A DNA stretch of 64,000 nt, from the NCBI GenBank assembly GCA_964195545.1, contig CAXMQQ010000019.1, positions 37,112 through 101,111 on the forward strand, read 5' to 3'. The stretch's first letter is position 1. The number at the start of each line of letters is the position of its first letter. The notes under the pieces were generated by a model. The model ran no database searches. It was not told the origin of the DNA and saw only the letters and a program-made list of their open reading frames with translations. Shown here in pieces: positions 49,993 to 58,066 of this stretch. The stretch is from JAHEEL01 sp964195545. Lineage in GTDB: Bacteria > Actinomycetota > Acidimicrobiia > Spongiisociales > UBA5794. A program made the translations under genes and the position numbers.

Positions 49993-50708
49993 GCCCGGGC
50001 GTCGACGATGGCAACCGTGATGTTGTCAACTCCGCCGGCACTATTGGCGGCTTCGATGAGATTCCAGACGGTCGCTTCGGAGTCATCTCCGGCTGTGACG
50101 ATGCGGCGGATGCCGTCATCGTCCACCATGGAGGTGAGTCCGTCCGAGCAGAACAACAGGCGATCGCCCGCCTCCAAGGAGAGCGTCTTGCTGTCGACCT
50201 TGACGGGTCCGAGGCCCAACGTCCGGGTCACTAGATGACGCTGCGGATGCTTCGCGACGTCTTCGGGTTTGAGGTGGCCGAGGGCGACGAGTTCGGCCAC
50301 CACGGTGTGATCGTTAGAAATCTGATTGAGTTCGCCTTCGTGGATCAGGTAGCAGCGGCTGTCGCCGACGTGAGCCAGTTCAAGGGTTCCGTCATCGAGG
50401 AAACGACCAAGAGTCATCGTGGTGCCCATCCCAGAGAGTTCCTGCTGCTCCCGAACCCGTTCAAGGATGGCTTCGTTGGCTGAGATGACGCGTTCGATCG
50501 TCTCAACATCAGAGTCAGGGGATGCCCCAGTCGCTGTAGAGAGGGCGAGGGCGCTGGCGATGTTCCCCGCAACGTGGCCACCCATGCCGTCGGCAACGCC
50601 GACGAGGACCGGACCGTTTCCCGCGCCGGAAGTCTCGGGGTACACCGAGTCTTCGTTGCGCTTTCGGAATCGACCCAGGTGGGATCCGGTCGCCCAGACG
50701 TATCTCAT
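49989..50708 (-). CDS. pstP: PP2C-type protein phosphatase PstP
   Basis: 239 residues, catalytic domain only. Metal-binding motifs RKRNEDSV, ADGMGGHVAG, HVGDSRCYL, CSDGLTSMV and GGVDNITVAIV are all present. It removes phosphates placed by PknB. The mycobacterial enzyme carries an extra membrane helix and external domain, which are absent here. Confidence 0.94.
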   Translation of the reverse strand: MRYVWATGSHLGRFRKRNEDSVYPETSGAGNGPVLVGVADGMGGHVAGNIASALALSTATGASPDSDVETIERVISANEAILERVREQQELSGMGTTMTLGRFLDDGTLELAHVGDSRCYLIHEGELNQISNDHTVVAELVALGHLKPEDVAKHPQRHLVTRTLGLGPVKVDSKTLSLEAGDRLLFCSDGLTSMVDDDGIRRIVTAGDDSEATVWNLIEAANSAGGVDNITVAIVDARA

Positions 50709-51121
50709 CTCACCTCGAGAATGGTCTTGCCGATCTGTACGGTATCGCCTTTTCCGGCAGGCGTCGGGACGGTGATGCGTCGACCGTTGACGTATGTGCC
50801 GTTCGTGCTTCCGAGGTCATGGACCATTGTGCCGCCATCATGCGTCTCGACCCTGGCGTGGAATTCAGAAGCGTAGGGGTCGTCGATGACTACGTCCGCC
50901 TCCGAACTGCGACCGATGGTGTGCCCCGAGGGTCTCAGACGGATGGTGGTTCCCTTCTTCGCGTCACCGCGCAGGACCACGAGTTCGTGCCCTCCCTTGG
51001 TGCGCTTCACCGACGGGCCGGTTCCGATGTGGCTACGGATCGCCAGACCGACCTGCCAGAGGAACAAGAAGATGAGGATCAGGAAGAGGATCTTGAGGGC
51101 GTTGAGAATCAGGGCTGGCAT
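50705..51121 (-). CDS. fhaB: FHA-domain protein FhaB/FipA
   Basis: 138 residues. An N-terminal membrane helix (NALKILFLILIFLFLWQVGLAI), then one FHA domain (~65-138): GRSSEADVVIDDPYASEFHARV and LGSTNGTYVNG. It reads phosphothreonine marks made by PknB. Overlaps pstP by four bases. Confidence 0.93.
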   Translation of the reverse strand: MPALILNALKILFLILIFLFLWQVGLAIRSHIGTGPSVKRTKGGHELVVLRGDAKKGTTIRLRPSGHTIGRSSEADVVIDDPYASEFHARVETHDGGTMVHDLGSTNGTYVNGRRITVPTPAGKGDTVQIGKTILEVR

Positions 51122-51128
51122 CGGGGTC

Positions 51129-51791
51129 TCACAGTGGTCGAAAGACGAAGTCGATGTCTCCCATCGTCACCGTGTCACCGGGGACGAGCGGGAACGAGTC
51201 GACGCCGATCAATGCGCCGTTGACGTGCGTGCCGTTCGCCGACGAGAGATCGGTGATCGTCACTGTTCCCCCGGTCCGCACGACAATCGCCTGTCTTCTC
51301 GATAGCTCGGGGACCGAAACGACGACGTCACTCTCCATCGCCCGACCCAGAACCGATCGATTGTCGGAGATCTCGATGACGAGCGGCGGTGAAGAGGCAA
51401 CGAGTTGGCCCCACGGTTCGATGGGTCCGGGTTCGGTTGTCCCTGAACAGTCCGTGAGGCCGCGCGGCACCGCCGTGTCGGTGATGACTTCCACGGCGAT
51501 GGGTCCGTTGATCCTCCATCCACGATCGGCAGCGAATTCGGCGACCGCATGTGTGAGTTCCTGTTCGAGTTCTTCGTGATCGATTTCGGGTGGGAGGTCG
51601 GAAGAGTTGATTCCGAGGGTCCAGCGATTCGGGATCTCTGGACCGGATTCTCCCTGTGCGACGACGAAATCGGCTTGGCGGAGCAGTCGGTCGGCCATGT
51701 CGACGGGGTGCATCTTCCCCCGGAAGACCGCTGCAGAGGCGCCGTCGACCAGGCGCTCCAGACGTCGTTCCATCTCGCGAGCCAGTTTCAT
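51129..51791 (-). CDS. fhaA: FHA-domain protein FhaA (DUF3662)
   Basis: 220 residues. N-terminal DUF3662 domain (~1-115, LERLVDGASAAVFRGKMHPVDMA) and C-terminal FHA domain (~140-220, VLGRAMESDVVVSVPELSRRQ, LSSANGTHVNG). The linker is very short compared with the 527-residue mycobacterial FhaA. In Mycobacterium its FHA domain binds the phosphorylated pseudokinase of MviN; here that partner is probably the free-standing pseudokinase at 8.2 kb. Confidence 0.92.
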   Translation of the reverse strand: MKLAREMERRLERLVDGASAAVFRGKMHPVDMADRLLRQADFVVAQGESGPEIPNRWTLGINSSDLPPEIDHEELEQELTHAVAEFAADRGWRINGPIAVEVITDTAVPRGLTDCSGTTEPGPIEPWGQLVASSPPLVIEISDNRSVLGRAMESDVVVSVPELSRRQAIVVRTGGTVTITDLSSANGTHVNGALIGVDSFPLVPGDTVTMGDIDFVFRPL

Positions 51792-51887
51792 ATGCTGATT
51801 GTATGGGTCGTGTGCGAATCCGCGCGGACAACCGACGCGAGGGACCTTCGCGCCAGGTACTCACTGAGAGGTATTGGTGTCCCGTGG

Positions 51888-51893
51888 TAGCCT
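51888..51893 (+). promoter_or_regulatory. -10 box TAGCCT of tRNA-Leu
   Basis: Ends 11 nt before the mature tRNA 5' end. Confidence 0.55.
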
Positions 51894-51904
51894 TTCACAC
51901 CCAC

Positions 51905-51988
51905 GGGCGAGTGGCGGAAATGGCAGACGCGCAGGTTTCAGGTATCTGTGAGGTAACACTCGTGGGGGTTCAAGTCCCCCCTCGCCCA
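51905..51988 (+). tRNA. tRNA-Leu(CAG)
   Basis: 84 nt, class II. Acceptor GGGCGAG/CTCGCCC, discriminator A, D-arm GGCGGAAATGGCAGACGC, anticodon stem-loop CAGGT-TTCAGGT-ATCTG (CAG), short variable arm and T-arm GGTTCAAGTCC. Confidence 0.96.
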
Positions 51989-51993
51989 CACTT

Positions 51994-52980
51994 ATGGCGT
52001 ATCCCTCTTACACGCCGGTCCGTCAGCAACGGCGCAGGCGTTGGCTGCTGACGCTACTTGTTGCGTTAATCATCATTGCGATCGTCGTGTTCGCGGTTCG
52101 GCGCAGGAGCGACGCCCGCGGCATCGCCGATTACCTGGCGGTGGCGCGCCTGGTTGCCACGGAACAGGCCGAAACTGCTGACGACCTCGAAACACTGTTT
52201 GTGACGGTCACCGACGTGGAGCGTCCCGAGGTGATGAGGCGTCTTGAAGCCCTCCGGGTGTCATCGGAGGATGTAGTTGAGACTCTCTCGGCAACCGAGG
52301 TCCCCCTGGACGCCGGGGAAGCAAACGGGTATCTCGTCGCTGCGGCGGGTTCGTGGACCAACGCGATCGAGCTCCTCGATGACGCCATCGTTCTGGTTCT
52401 CGATGGGTCAGCGGAGGCCGGGGGCACCGAACTCCTCGAAGAGGCCTTCGACTTTCTCCGTCTCGGTGATCTCGCATACGCCCAGTTCTTGGCCGCTGCC
52501 GACGGTCTCGACGATGCGGTCCCCGTCGGTGACATCGCGGTGGTTTCGTTCTCGGGAGACGACCGCTCGATCGAGTACGACGCTCAGATCGTCACGCTCC
52601 GGCTCAACTCTGTCTACAAACTCGGGGAGCTGCACGACGTCGCCGTCACGGCTATCACCGACCCGGAACCACTTGGTGAGCGAAACAATGTTCCCGTGGT
52701 TCCACATAGCGAACAGTTCATCGTCCAGGCCGTCGTCGCGAACCAGGGCAACGAACCCGAGAACCTGGTGAGCGTCGATCTGGCTCTCATCCCCACCGAC
52801 GGCTCGGTGGGGCGAACGGAGGTCAGGCAGACGGTTGCGAATCTCGAACCAGGTCAGGCAAGGACCCTCGTATTCGACACTCTCGAACTCAACCCGGGCG
52901 GTTTGTACGAGTTGGTGATCACCACTCAGGTTGACAAGGACGAGGACTCCGAGAACGATGAGTGGCGCATGGTCTTCTAG
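51994..52980 (+). CDS. Hypothetical membrane-anchored protein with CARDB-like C-terminus
   Basis: 328 residues. A basic N-terminus with one helix (RRRRWLLTLLVALIIIAIVVFAV), a long helical extracellular region (~45-180), and a C-terminal beta domain (~200-328) of the CARDB type: FIVQAVVANQGNEPENLVSVDLAL, LEPGQARTLVFDTLEL. I do not know its role. It begins 5 nt after tRNA-Leu, so it may be read from the tRNA promoter. Confidence 0.8.
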   Translation: MAYPSYTPVRQQRRRRWLLTLLVALIIIAIVVFAVRRRSDARGIADYLAVARLVATEQAETADDLETLFVTVTDVERPEVMRRLEALRVSSEDVVETLSATEVPLDAGEANGYLVAAAGSWTNAIELLDDAIVLVLDGSAEAGGTELLEEAFDFLRLGDLAYAQFLAAADGLDDAVPVGDIAVVSFSGDDRSIEYDAQIVTLRLNSVYKLGELHDVAVTAITDPEPLGERNNVPVVPHSEQFIVQAVVANQGNEPENLVSVDLALIPTDGSVGRTEVRQTVANLEPGQARTLVFDTLELNPGGLYELVITTQVDKDEDSENDEWRMVF

Positions 52981-52994
52981 CAGAATGAGAACAC

Positions 52995-53444
52995 GTGAGC
53001 GACTGGCTCGTCGTCGGCATCGTGCTGCTGGTCGTCGTTCTGGCGATCTGGCAGACGATCCAACTCCAACAGATCCGTAAACAGGTTGATTCCGTCCCGA
53101 AGGACGGGAATGTCTTCACCCTGATCGATACGACTGCGGCTCGCCTCAATCGGGTCGAGGCAGGACTGACCGTCATCGATCAGCGCGTGCGGGACATCGA
53201 GTCCCGACTGCCGTTCGCTGTGACGCGCACTGCTGTTGTCTCGTATGACGCCTTCGGGAACATCACGGGTCAGATGTCGCGCTCGATGGCGCTTCTCAGC
53301 GAGTCCGGCGACGGCGTTGTTCTCTCGATTCTCGTCTCTCGCGAGGAGACGCTGTTCTTCACGAAGGAGATCCGGTCCGGGGTAGGTAGCGAGATGCTCT
53401 CCCCTGAAGAGGACCGTGCCGTCGCCAACGCCATGGGCCGGTAG
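52995..53444 (+). CDS. DUF4446 family protein
   Basis: 149 residues, GTG start. One N-terminal helix (VGIVLLVVVLAIWQTIQL), a coiled coil (~25-75) and the DUF4446 core: AVVSYDAFGNITGQMSRSMALL and DGVVLSILVSREETLFFTKEI. Function unknown in the family. The stop TAG is part of the serS -10 box. Confidence 0.86.
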   Translation: MSDWLVVGIVLLVVVLAIWQTIQLQQIRKQVDSVPKDGNVFTLIDTTAARLNRVEAGLTVIDQRVRDIESRLPFAVTRTAVVSYDAFGNITGQMSRSMALLSESGDGVVLSILVSREETLFFTKEIRSGVGSEMLSPEEDRAVANAMGR

Positions 53445-53447
53445 CAT
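53442..53447 (+). promoter_or_regulatory. -10 box TAGCAT for leaderless serS
   Basis: TAGCAT ends 6 nt before ATG 53454 and includes the stop codon of the preceding gene. No ribosome site is seen. Confidence 0.6.
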
Positions 53448-53453
53448 CCGACC

Positions 53454-54707
53454 ATGATCGACGTTGGAATCCTCCGTGAGAACCCCGAAGTCCTCACTGC
53501 AGCCCTGAACCGCCGCGGCGTTGAATTCGACGTCCCTGCCCTCGCCGCTCTCGATGTCGACCGCCGCTCTGCGCGCGTTGAGGCCGAGGAAATGCGGTCC
53601 CGTCAGAAAGAGGTCGGCAAATCGATTGCCACTCTGGGCGGAGATGAGAAGGCGACGGCGATCGCAGAGGCCGGTGAGTTGGCGAACCGGTACAAGACCC
53701 GTTTGGCAGGGGCCGACGACCTCGACCAACGCTTCATGGATCAATGGGTGACCCTTCCCAACCTCGCAGACGACACCGCGGCGGAGGGGTTCGAGGAAGA
53801 AGACAGCATCGAGATCACACGCTGGGGAGAACCCAGGGTCTTTGACTTCGAGATCAAGGACCACGTCGATCTCGGCGATGCGCTCGGGATCATCGATATG
53901 GAGCGAGCAACGAAGATCTCCGGGAGCCGCTTCGGGATGCTGAAGGGGAGACTTGCCCTCCTGGAGATGGCGATGGTCCGATGGGCCATGGACCAACTCG
54001 ACGGGCATGGGTTCACTCCGGTTCTTCCTCCTGTACTCGTTCGTGAGCAGGCGCTCTTCGGGACTGGGATCTTCCCCGCCGAGCGTGACCAGGTCTACTC
54101 GGTCGAGGAAGACGACCTCTACCTCGTTGGCACGTCCGAGGTGCCCTTGGTCGCCATGCACGGCGACGAGATCATGGAGTCAGCCGACCTGCCGGTCAGA
54201 TACGCCGGCTTCTCGACCTGTTTCAGGGTGGAAGCTGGAACATATGGGAAGGACACGAGGGGCATGTTCCGTGTCCACCAGTTCGACAAGGTCGAGATGT
54301 TCAGCTTCGTGCACCCCGACCGTTCCCGTGAGGAGCACGACTTCTTGCTCGCCCGGGAAGAGGAACTGGTGCAAGCGTTGGAAATCCCGTACCGCGTCGT
54401 GAACGTTGCGGTCGGTGACCTCGGCGCGCCTGCTGCGAAGAAGTACGACATCGAGGCCTGGTTTCCCGGCCAGGAGCGCTACCGCGAGATCACGTCGACG
54501 TCGAACACGACCGACTATCAGTCGCGGCGGTTGAAGATCCGATTCAAGGATGACGACGGCAGGAACCGACTCGTCCACACGTTGAACGGCACAGCGATCA
54601 CCGGCCGGGCCCTTATCGCCCTCGTCGAGAACCACCAGCAGGCCGACGGAACGGTCGTGATTCCCGAAGCCCTCCGCGCCTACACAGGTTTTGATGTCTT
54701 GGACTGA
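53454..54707 (+). CDS. serS: Seryl-tRNA synthetase
   Basis: 417 residues. The N-terminal coiled-coil arm (~1-105) that reads the long variable arm of tRNA-Ser, and a class II core with motif 2 FRVEAGTYGKDTRGMFRVHQF and motif 3 LNGTAITGRALIALVENHQ. It charges all tRNA-Ser species. All four tRNA-Ser genes follow within 5.5 kb. Confidence 0.97.
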   Translation: MIDVGILRENPEVLTAALNRRGVEFDVPALAALDVDRRSARVEAEEMRSRQKEVGKSIATLGGDEKATAIAEAGELANRYKTRLAGADDLDQRFMDQWVTLPNLADDTAAEGFEEEDSIEITRWGEPRVFDFEIKDHVDLGDALGIIDMERATKISGSRFGMLKGRLALLEMAMVRWAMDQLDGHGFTPVLPPVLVREQALFGTGIFPAERDQVYSVEEDDLYLVGTSEVPLVAMHGDEIMESADLPVRYAGFSTCFRVEAGTYGKDTRGMFRVHQFDKVEMFSFVHPDRSREEHDFLLAREEELVQALEIPYRVVNVAVGDLGAPAAKKYDIEAWFPGQERYREITSTSNTTDYQSRRLKIRFKDDDGRNRLVHTLNGTAITGRALIALVENHQQADGTVVIPEALRAYTGFDVLD

Positions 54708-54734
54708 GTTCCAGCGCTCCGCGACGGAACTCAG
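54704..54734 (+). terminator. serS terminator hairpin
   Basis: CTGAGTTCC (54704-54712) and GGAACTCAG (54726-54734) form a 9-bp stem that includes the serS stop codon. Confidence 0.6.
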
Positions 54735-54816
54735 TAGTACTACGTGCTACGTACTACGTAGTACGCATCGGGCCAGCCCCAGTCCAGGTCCGTACGGAGT
54801 ACTGACCACTGACTAC
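54735..54816. repeat. GTAC-type palindromic repeat cluster
   Basis: Contains the perfect palindrome GTACTACGTAGTAC (54751-54764), preceded by TACTACGTGCTAC, and later CGTACGGAGTACTGACC and CTGACTACC. No coding frame or promoter is evident in this 134-nt gap. Confidence 0.6.
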
Positions 54817-54841
54817 CTACTGCGAACTCTCAGGGCATCCC

Positions 54842-55501
54842 ATGAGTAATGGAACCGTCTTCACCGACATCGCCGGGCGGTATGACCGGCTGAATTCGAT
54901 CTTGTCGCTCGGGCGTGACCAGGCGTGGCGCTTGACGGCCATCGACCGACTGCCGGAGGGGCGGATCCTCGACCTGGGGGCCGGCACGGGTGCAGCCAAT
55001 GCCGTGTTCGGGGATCGAGAGGTCGTTGCGTTGGACCCATCCCCCGAGATGCTTGCCCTCGACGATGCAGCGAAGCGTGTCGTCTCCGTCGGTGAACGAC
55101 TCCCATTCGCCGACTACTCGTTCGACGCAGCCTTCTCCGCCTATGTCTTCCGGAACCTTGATTCGGTGGATGAGACGCTGGCCGAGGTGCACCGGATCCT
55201 TCGGCCCGGTGGAAGGTTCGGAGTCGTGGATCTCGGCCGACCGGAGGGCTCGTTGAAGAGTTCCATCCATCGTGTCGGAACGTCGGTGGCTCTTCCGCTT
55301 GCGGGCATGACGATCGGTGCCCGCGAGGAGTACGTCTATCTCCACCGAACTCTCGACAAGCATCCGCCACCCGAGGTGCTGCTCGCTTCGTCGCCACTGC
55401 GCCTGATCGACACCTGGCGAATGGGTCCAATGGGCTTCGTCTGGGGAGCAATTCTGGAGAAGGATCCGACTTCGTCGGATGTACTGAGTACTGACTACTG
55501 A
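54842..55501 (+). CDS. MenG/UbiE-like SAM-dependent methyltransferase
   Basis: 219 residues. The UbiE opening FTDIAGRYDRLNSILSLGRDQAWR, SAM motif LDLGAGTGAANA and FSAYVFRNLDSVDETLAEVHRILRPGG are family-typical, so menaquinone C-methylation is likely. The last residues (SSDVLSTDY) are encoded by a GTAC-type repeat, suggesting that the original stop was overrun by repeat insertion. Confidence 0.85.
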   Translation: MSNGTVFTDIAGRYDRLNSILSLGRDQAWRLTAIDRLPEGRILDLGAGTGAANAVFGDREVVALDPSPEMLALDDAAKRVVSVGERLPFADYSFDAAFSAYVFRNLDSVDETLAEVHRILRPGGRFGVVDLGRPEGSLKSSIHRVGTSVALPLAGMTIGAREEYVYLHRTLDKHPPPEVLLASSPLRLIDTWRMGPMGFVWGAILEKDPTSSDVLSTDY

Positions 55502-55505
55502 GTAC
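55481..55505. repeat. GTAC-type repeat overlapping the methyltransferase stop
   Basis: GTACTGAGTACTGACTACTG and AGTAC: direct and inverted units of the same core as at 54784-54816. The reading frame of the upstream gene ends inside it. Confidence 0.55.
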
Positions 55506-55507
55506 TC

Positions 55508-55540
55508 GGCTCTCTGTCACGCTCTGCATGACAAAGAGCC
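55508..55540. terminator. Bidirectional hairpin between methyltransferase and SRP RNA
   Basis: GGCTCTCTGTCA (55508-55519) pairs with TGACAAAGAGCC (55529-55540) with one mismatch; it can end transcription from either side. Confidence 0.65.
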
Positions 55541-55592
55541 GTGCACCCGCCGTCGAGCGGCGACATCCGGCGCGTTCCGGGACGTCGACTCA

Positions 55593-55690
55593 GGCTGGGC
55601 TGTCCCATAACACCCGGGACGGTTCGCTTAGGGCTGCTTCCTTCCGGACCTGACCCGATTCGCGATGTCCCGCCGTTGTGGGACCCAGCT
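55593..55690 (-). ncRNA. ffs: Signal recognition particle RNA (4.5S type)
   Basis: The universally conserved apical sequence GGTCAGGTCCGGAAGGAAGC (about 55653-55634) is intact, and the ends pair as GCTGGG with CCCAGC and TCCCA with TGGGA, giving the ~98-nt hairpin of small bacterial SRP RNAs. It binds Ffh to target membrane proteins. Ends are estimated from pairing. Confidence 0.92.
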
Positions 55691-55842
55691 TTCAACATCG
55701 ACTGATCCCGGCGCTCGTCCCGAATACCGACCGCTCTCGGACGGGAATTCAGCCTCGCATGAAGAGGATTTCGAGTTCAGGGCACCCCTAGCGCCCCGCC
55801 TAGCACGGTCCGGCAATGGTAGCCCCTGGTCGAACGTGACCG

Positions 55843-56790
55843 TCAGGAGACTCGTTCGGCAATGAAGCGATCGATCTGCTCTCGGGCGGCCTTGCCGTCG
55901 CGGGTCGGCGCCGAAGCAAAGCCGTGTGCTGCTCCGGGTACGACGGTGAGGTCGGTAGCGATCCCAGCGGCCGTCCATCGTGCAGCGAGCAGCAGGGTGT
56001 CGTCGAGGAGAGGGTCGAGTGTCCCCACGGTGAAGAGCGCCGTCGGTAGGCCGGACAGATCGGCGTACATCGGGGAGACGTCTGGATCTGTGGCGTCTGT
56101 ACCGTCCGCGTACATGTCGGCGAACCATCGGCACAGGGCGGTGTCCATGACGAGCATGCGAGTACCCCAATTGCGAGCGCTCGGTGTGAGAGAGAGGTCG
56201 AAGAATCCATACGTGAGATTTGCACCGGCGAAGCCTGTGTAGTCGTGCTTGTCTCGCATCCGCAGCATCGACATGACGGAGAGGTGGCCACCCGCCGAGG
56301 ATCCTCCGACGACGATTCGATCGGTCCCGAACTCGAAGGCCGCGTTCTCAACGATCCAGGCGGCTGCGGTCTCTGCATCGTCGGCTGGTGCCGGGTAGGG
56401 GTGCTCGGGGGAGAGTCGGTAGTCGACCGACACCACGGCGACCCCGGCCCGCCGCGCAGTCTCTTCGAGGCGTCCGTCCTGGTAGTCGGCTGCACCCATG
56501 GCCCACCCGCCGCCGTGGAAGTGGAGGTAGATGCCGTTGATGGTCTCCGGTGTGAAAACCCTGATTCCGAGATTGCCGGCAGGCCCGGGGATGGTCCGGT
56601 TCACGCCGTTCTCAGAACGGATGATCGGTCCGAACAGCCCCCGACCCTTCAGGCGGGCCTCGCGGAGCGTGTCGATTCCAACCTCGATCGGATTCGGAAG
56701 CCCCGCCGAAAGTCGCTCGAGTTGCTCATTGAGGTCAACCGTCTCAGAATCAACAAGAGAAGGATCGAACCAACCAGGATCAATACGCAT
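55843..56790 (-). CDS. Alpha/beta hydrolase, hormone-sensitive-lipase family
   Basis: 315 residues. Oxyanion motif HFHGGGWAMG, nucleophile in VVGGSSAGGHLS, catalytic Asp in VGTLDPLLDD and His in GAAHGFASAP. Such esterases act on short acyl esters. Single gene with ordinary composition; the C-terminal codons end in ERVS. Confidence 0.88.
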   Translation of the reverse strand: MRIDPGWFDPSLVDSETVDLNEQLERLSAGLPNPIEVGIDTLREARLKGRGLFGPIIRSENGVNRTIPGPAGNLGIRVFTPETINGIYLHFHGGGWAMGAADYQDGRLEETARRAGVAVVSVDYRLSPEHPYPAPADDAETAAAWIVENAAFEFGTDRIVVGGSSAGGHLSVMSMLRMRDKHDYTGFAGANLTYGFFDLSLTPSARNWGTRMLVMDTALCRWFADMYADGTDATDPDVSPMYADLSGLPTALFTVGTLDPLLDDTLLLAARWTAAGIATDLTVVPGAAHGFASAPTRDGKAAREQIDRFIAERVS

Positions 56791-56810
56791 GACTTCCGAT
56801 CCTCGGGGTG

Positions 56811-56826
56811 CGGACTACGGAGTACC
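56811..56826. repeat. GTAC-type repeat
   Basis: CGGACTACGGAGTACC, 15 of 16 bases identical to the copy before the pbpA stop, lies between the hydrolase and tRNA-Ser(GGA). Confidence 0.5.
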
Positions 56827-56861
56827 GGCTCCATCCGGACGCGTAACGCTCGGATCAACCG

Positions 56862-56948
56862 CGGAGGGGGAGGGATTCGAACCCTCGAAGCGTTTCCACT
56901 TACACGCTTTCCAGGCGTGCGCACTAGGCCAGACTATGCGACCCCTCC
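56862..56948 (-). tRNA. tRNA-Ser(GGA)
   Basis: 87 nt, class II. Acceptor GGAGGGG/CCCCTCC, discriminator G, anticodon stem-loop CACGC-CTGGAAA-GCGTG (GGA), long variable arm, T-arm GGTTCGAATCC. Confidence 0.97.
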
Positions 56949-56953
56949 ATAAG

Positions 56954-57433
56954 ATGGGGAGTGTAGAAGCGAAAGGTCAAGTATTGGATTGGGACACAGC
57001 GATGGGCGCGGCACTCGAAGAGGCTTCATTGGCTCCTCGTTACGGGGACATTCCGGTGGGTGCCGTCCTCGTTGATGGGGCTGGAACGATCGTCGCGCGC
57101 GATCACAACCGACGAGAGGAACGAGGCGACGCAACAGCGCACGCCGAGATGCTCGTCCTGTCCGAGCGGTCTCGGGCCCTTGGAAATTGGCATCTCGATG
57201 GGCACACGCTCGTCGTCACGCTTGAGCCCTGTGCGATGTGTGCCATGGCGGCCGTCTGGTCGCGTGTCGATCGGATCGTCTACGGCGCACCCGATGCGAA
57301 GACTGGTGCCGTGTGGAGCCTGTACAACATCCCCCAGGACGAACGCCTGAACCACACCTGCGAGATCGTCACCGGCGTCCGGGAATCCGAGGCGGCCACA
57401 CAGCTCAGAGAGTTCTTTGCCGCCACGCGCTAG
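56954..57433 (+). CDS. tadA: tRNA-specific adenosine deaminase
   Basis: 159 residues. Zinc and catalytic motifs THAE-type TAHAEMLVL and LEPCAMCAMA, and RVDRIVYGAPDAKTGA. It converts the first anticodon base of tRNA-Arg(ACG) to inosine. ATG 56954 is used; a later ATG at 56997 would give 143 residues closer to the usual length. The 5' end lies across the divergent tRNA-Ser(GGA) promoter (TACACT on the minus strand at 56965-56960). Confidence 0.9.
   Translation: MGSVEAKGQVLDWDTAMGAALEEASLAPRYGDIPVGAVLVDGAGTIVARDHNRREERGDATAHAEMLVLSERSRALGNWHLDGHTLVVTLEPCAMCAMAAVWSRVDRIVYGAPDAKTGAVWSLYNIPQDERLNHTCEIVTGVRESEAATQLREFFAATR
56960..56965 (-). promoter_or_regulatory. -10 box TACACT of tRNA-Ser(GGA)
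   Basis: Reads on the minus strand and ends 11 nt before the mature tRNA 5' end; it lies within the tadA 5' end. Confidence 0.5.
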
Positions 57434-57533
57434 GTCGACTGCATACAGACCCCGGTACACTCCCGACCGCCTGACCCGCAGTTGAGTATCGGGTGTACCG
57501 AGCACCGAGTACACCCGGCGAAGCCGGGTCGAT

Positions 57534-57621
57534 GGAGGGGTGACAGAGCGGACGAATGTGACGGTCTCGAAAACCGTTGGGCCGGATTCCGGTCCCGTGG
57601 GTTCAAATCCCACCCCCTCCG
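57534..57621 (+). tRNA. tRNA-Ser(CGA)
   Basis: 88 nt, class II. Acceptor GGAGGGG/CCCCTCC, discriminator G, anticodon stem-loop ACGGT-CTCGAAA-ACCGT (CGA), T-arm GGTTCAAATCC. The preceding hairpin CCCGGCGAAGCCGGG and leader are shared with the next tRNA. Confidence 0.97.
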
Positions 57622-57705
57622 CGAGATTCGGATGTTCAGCATCCGGATGTAGTCAGTGTGACGCAGTCCGTATTCCGTAGTCCGCGCCGAACGTTCGGCG
57701 CCTTG

Positions 57706-57739
57706 TACGGAGTACCGACCACGGAGTACCGACTACGCC
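57706..57739. repeat. GTAC-type repeat between two tRNA-Ser genes
   Basis: GTACGGAGTACCGACC then ACGGAGTACCGACTACGCC: two tandem copies of the GGAGTACCGAC core directly before the leader hairpin of tRNA-Ser(UGA). Confidence 0.6.
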
Positions 57740-57757
57740 CGGCGAGGCCGGGTCGAT

Positions 57758-57842
57758 GGAGGGGTGACAGAGCGGACGAATGTACTGGTCTTGAAAACCA
57801 GCGAAGCGCAAGCTTCCGAGGGTTCGAATCCCTCCCCCTCCG
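57758..57842 (+). tRNA. tRNA-Ser(UGA)
   Basis: 85 nt, class II. Acceptor GGAGGGG/CCCCTCC, anticodon stem-loop CTGGT-CTTGAAA-ACCAG (UGA), T-arm GGTTCGAATCC. The first half is nearly identical to tRNA-Ser(CGA). Confidence 0.97.
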
Positions 57843-58053
57843 CGGTAGCCCGGCTTCGCCGGGCGCAGTGAATTGACCGACGTGTCCCCTCAGTCGAAGG
57901 ACGGAGGGACGCAGAGGTGCGTCAGCGACGACGCGGGCGAGTTCCTCTCTTCCTCTTCACCCTCAGGGGAGGTGGCAGCGGCGAAGCTGCTGACGAAGGG
58001 AGTCAATTCTTCGATGGTGACCCTGACGGCAGCAACATTCGGGGTGCGGCCGT

Positions 58054-58059
58054 TAGCCT
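58054..58059 (+). promoter_or_regulatory. -10 box TAGCCT for leaderless peptide-binding protein gene
   Basis: Ends 7 nt before ATG 58067, which selects that ATG over the longer open frame from 57917. Confidence 0.55.
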
Positions 58060-58066
58060 CAGCGTG

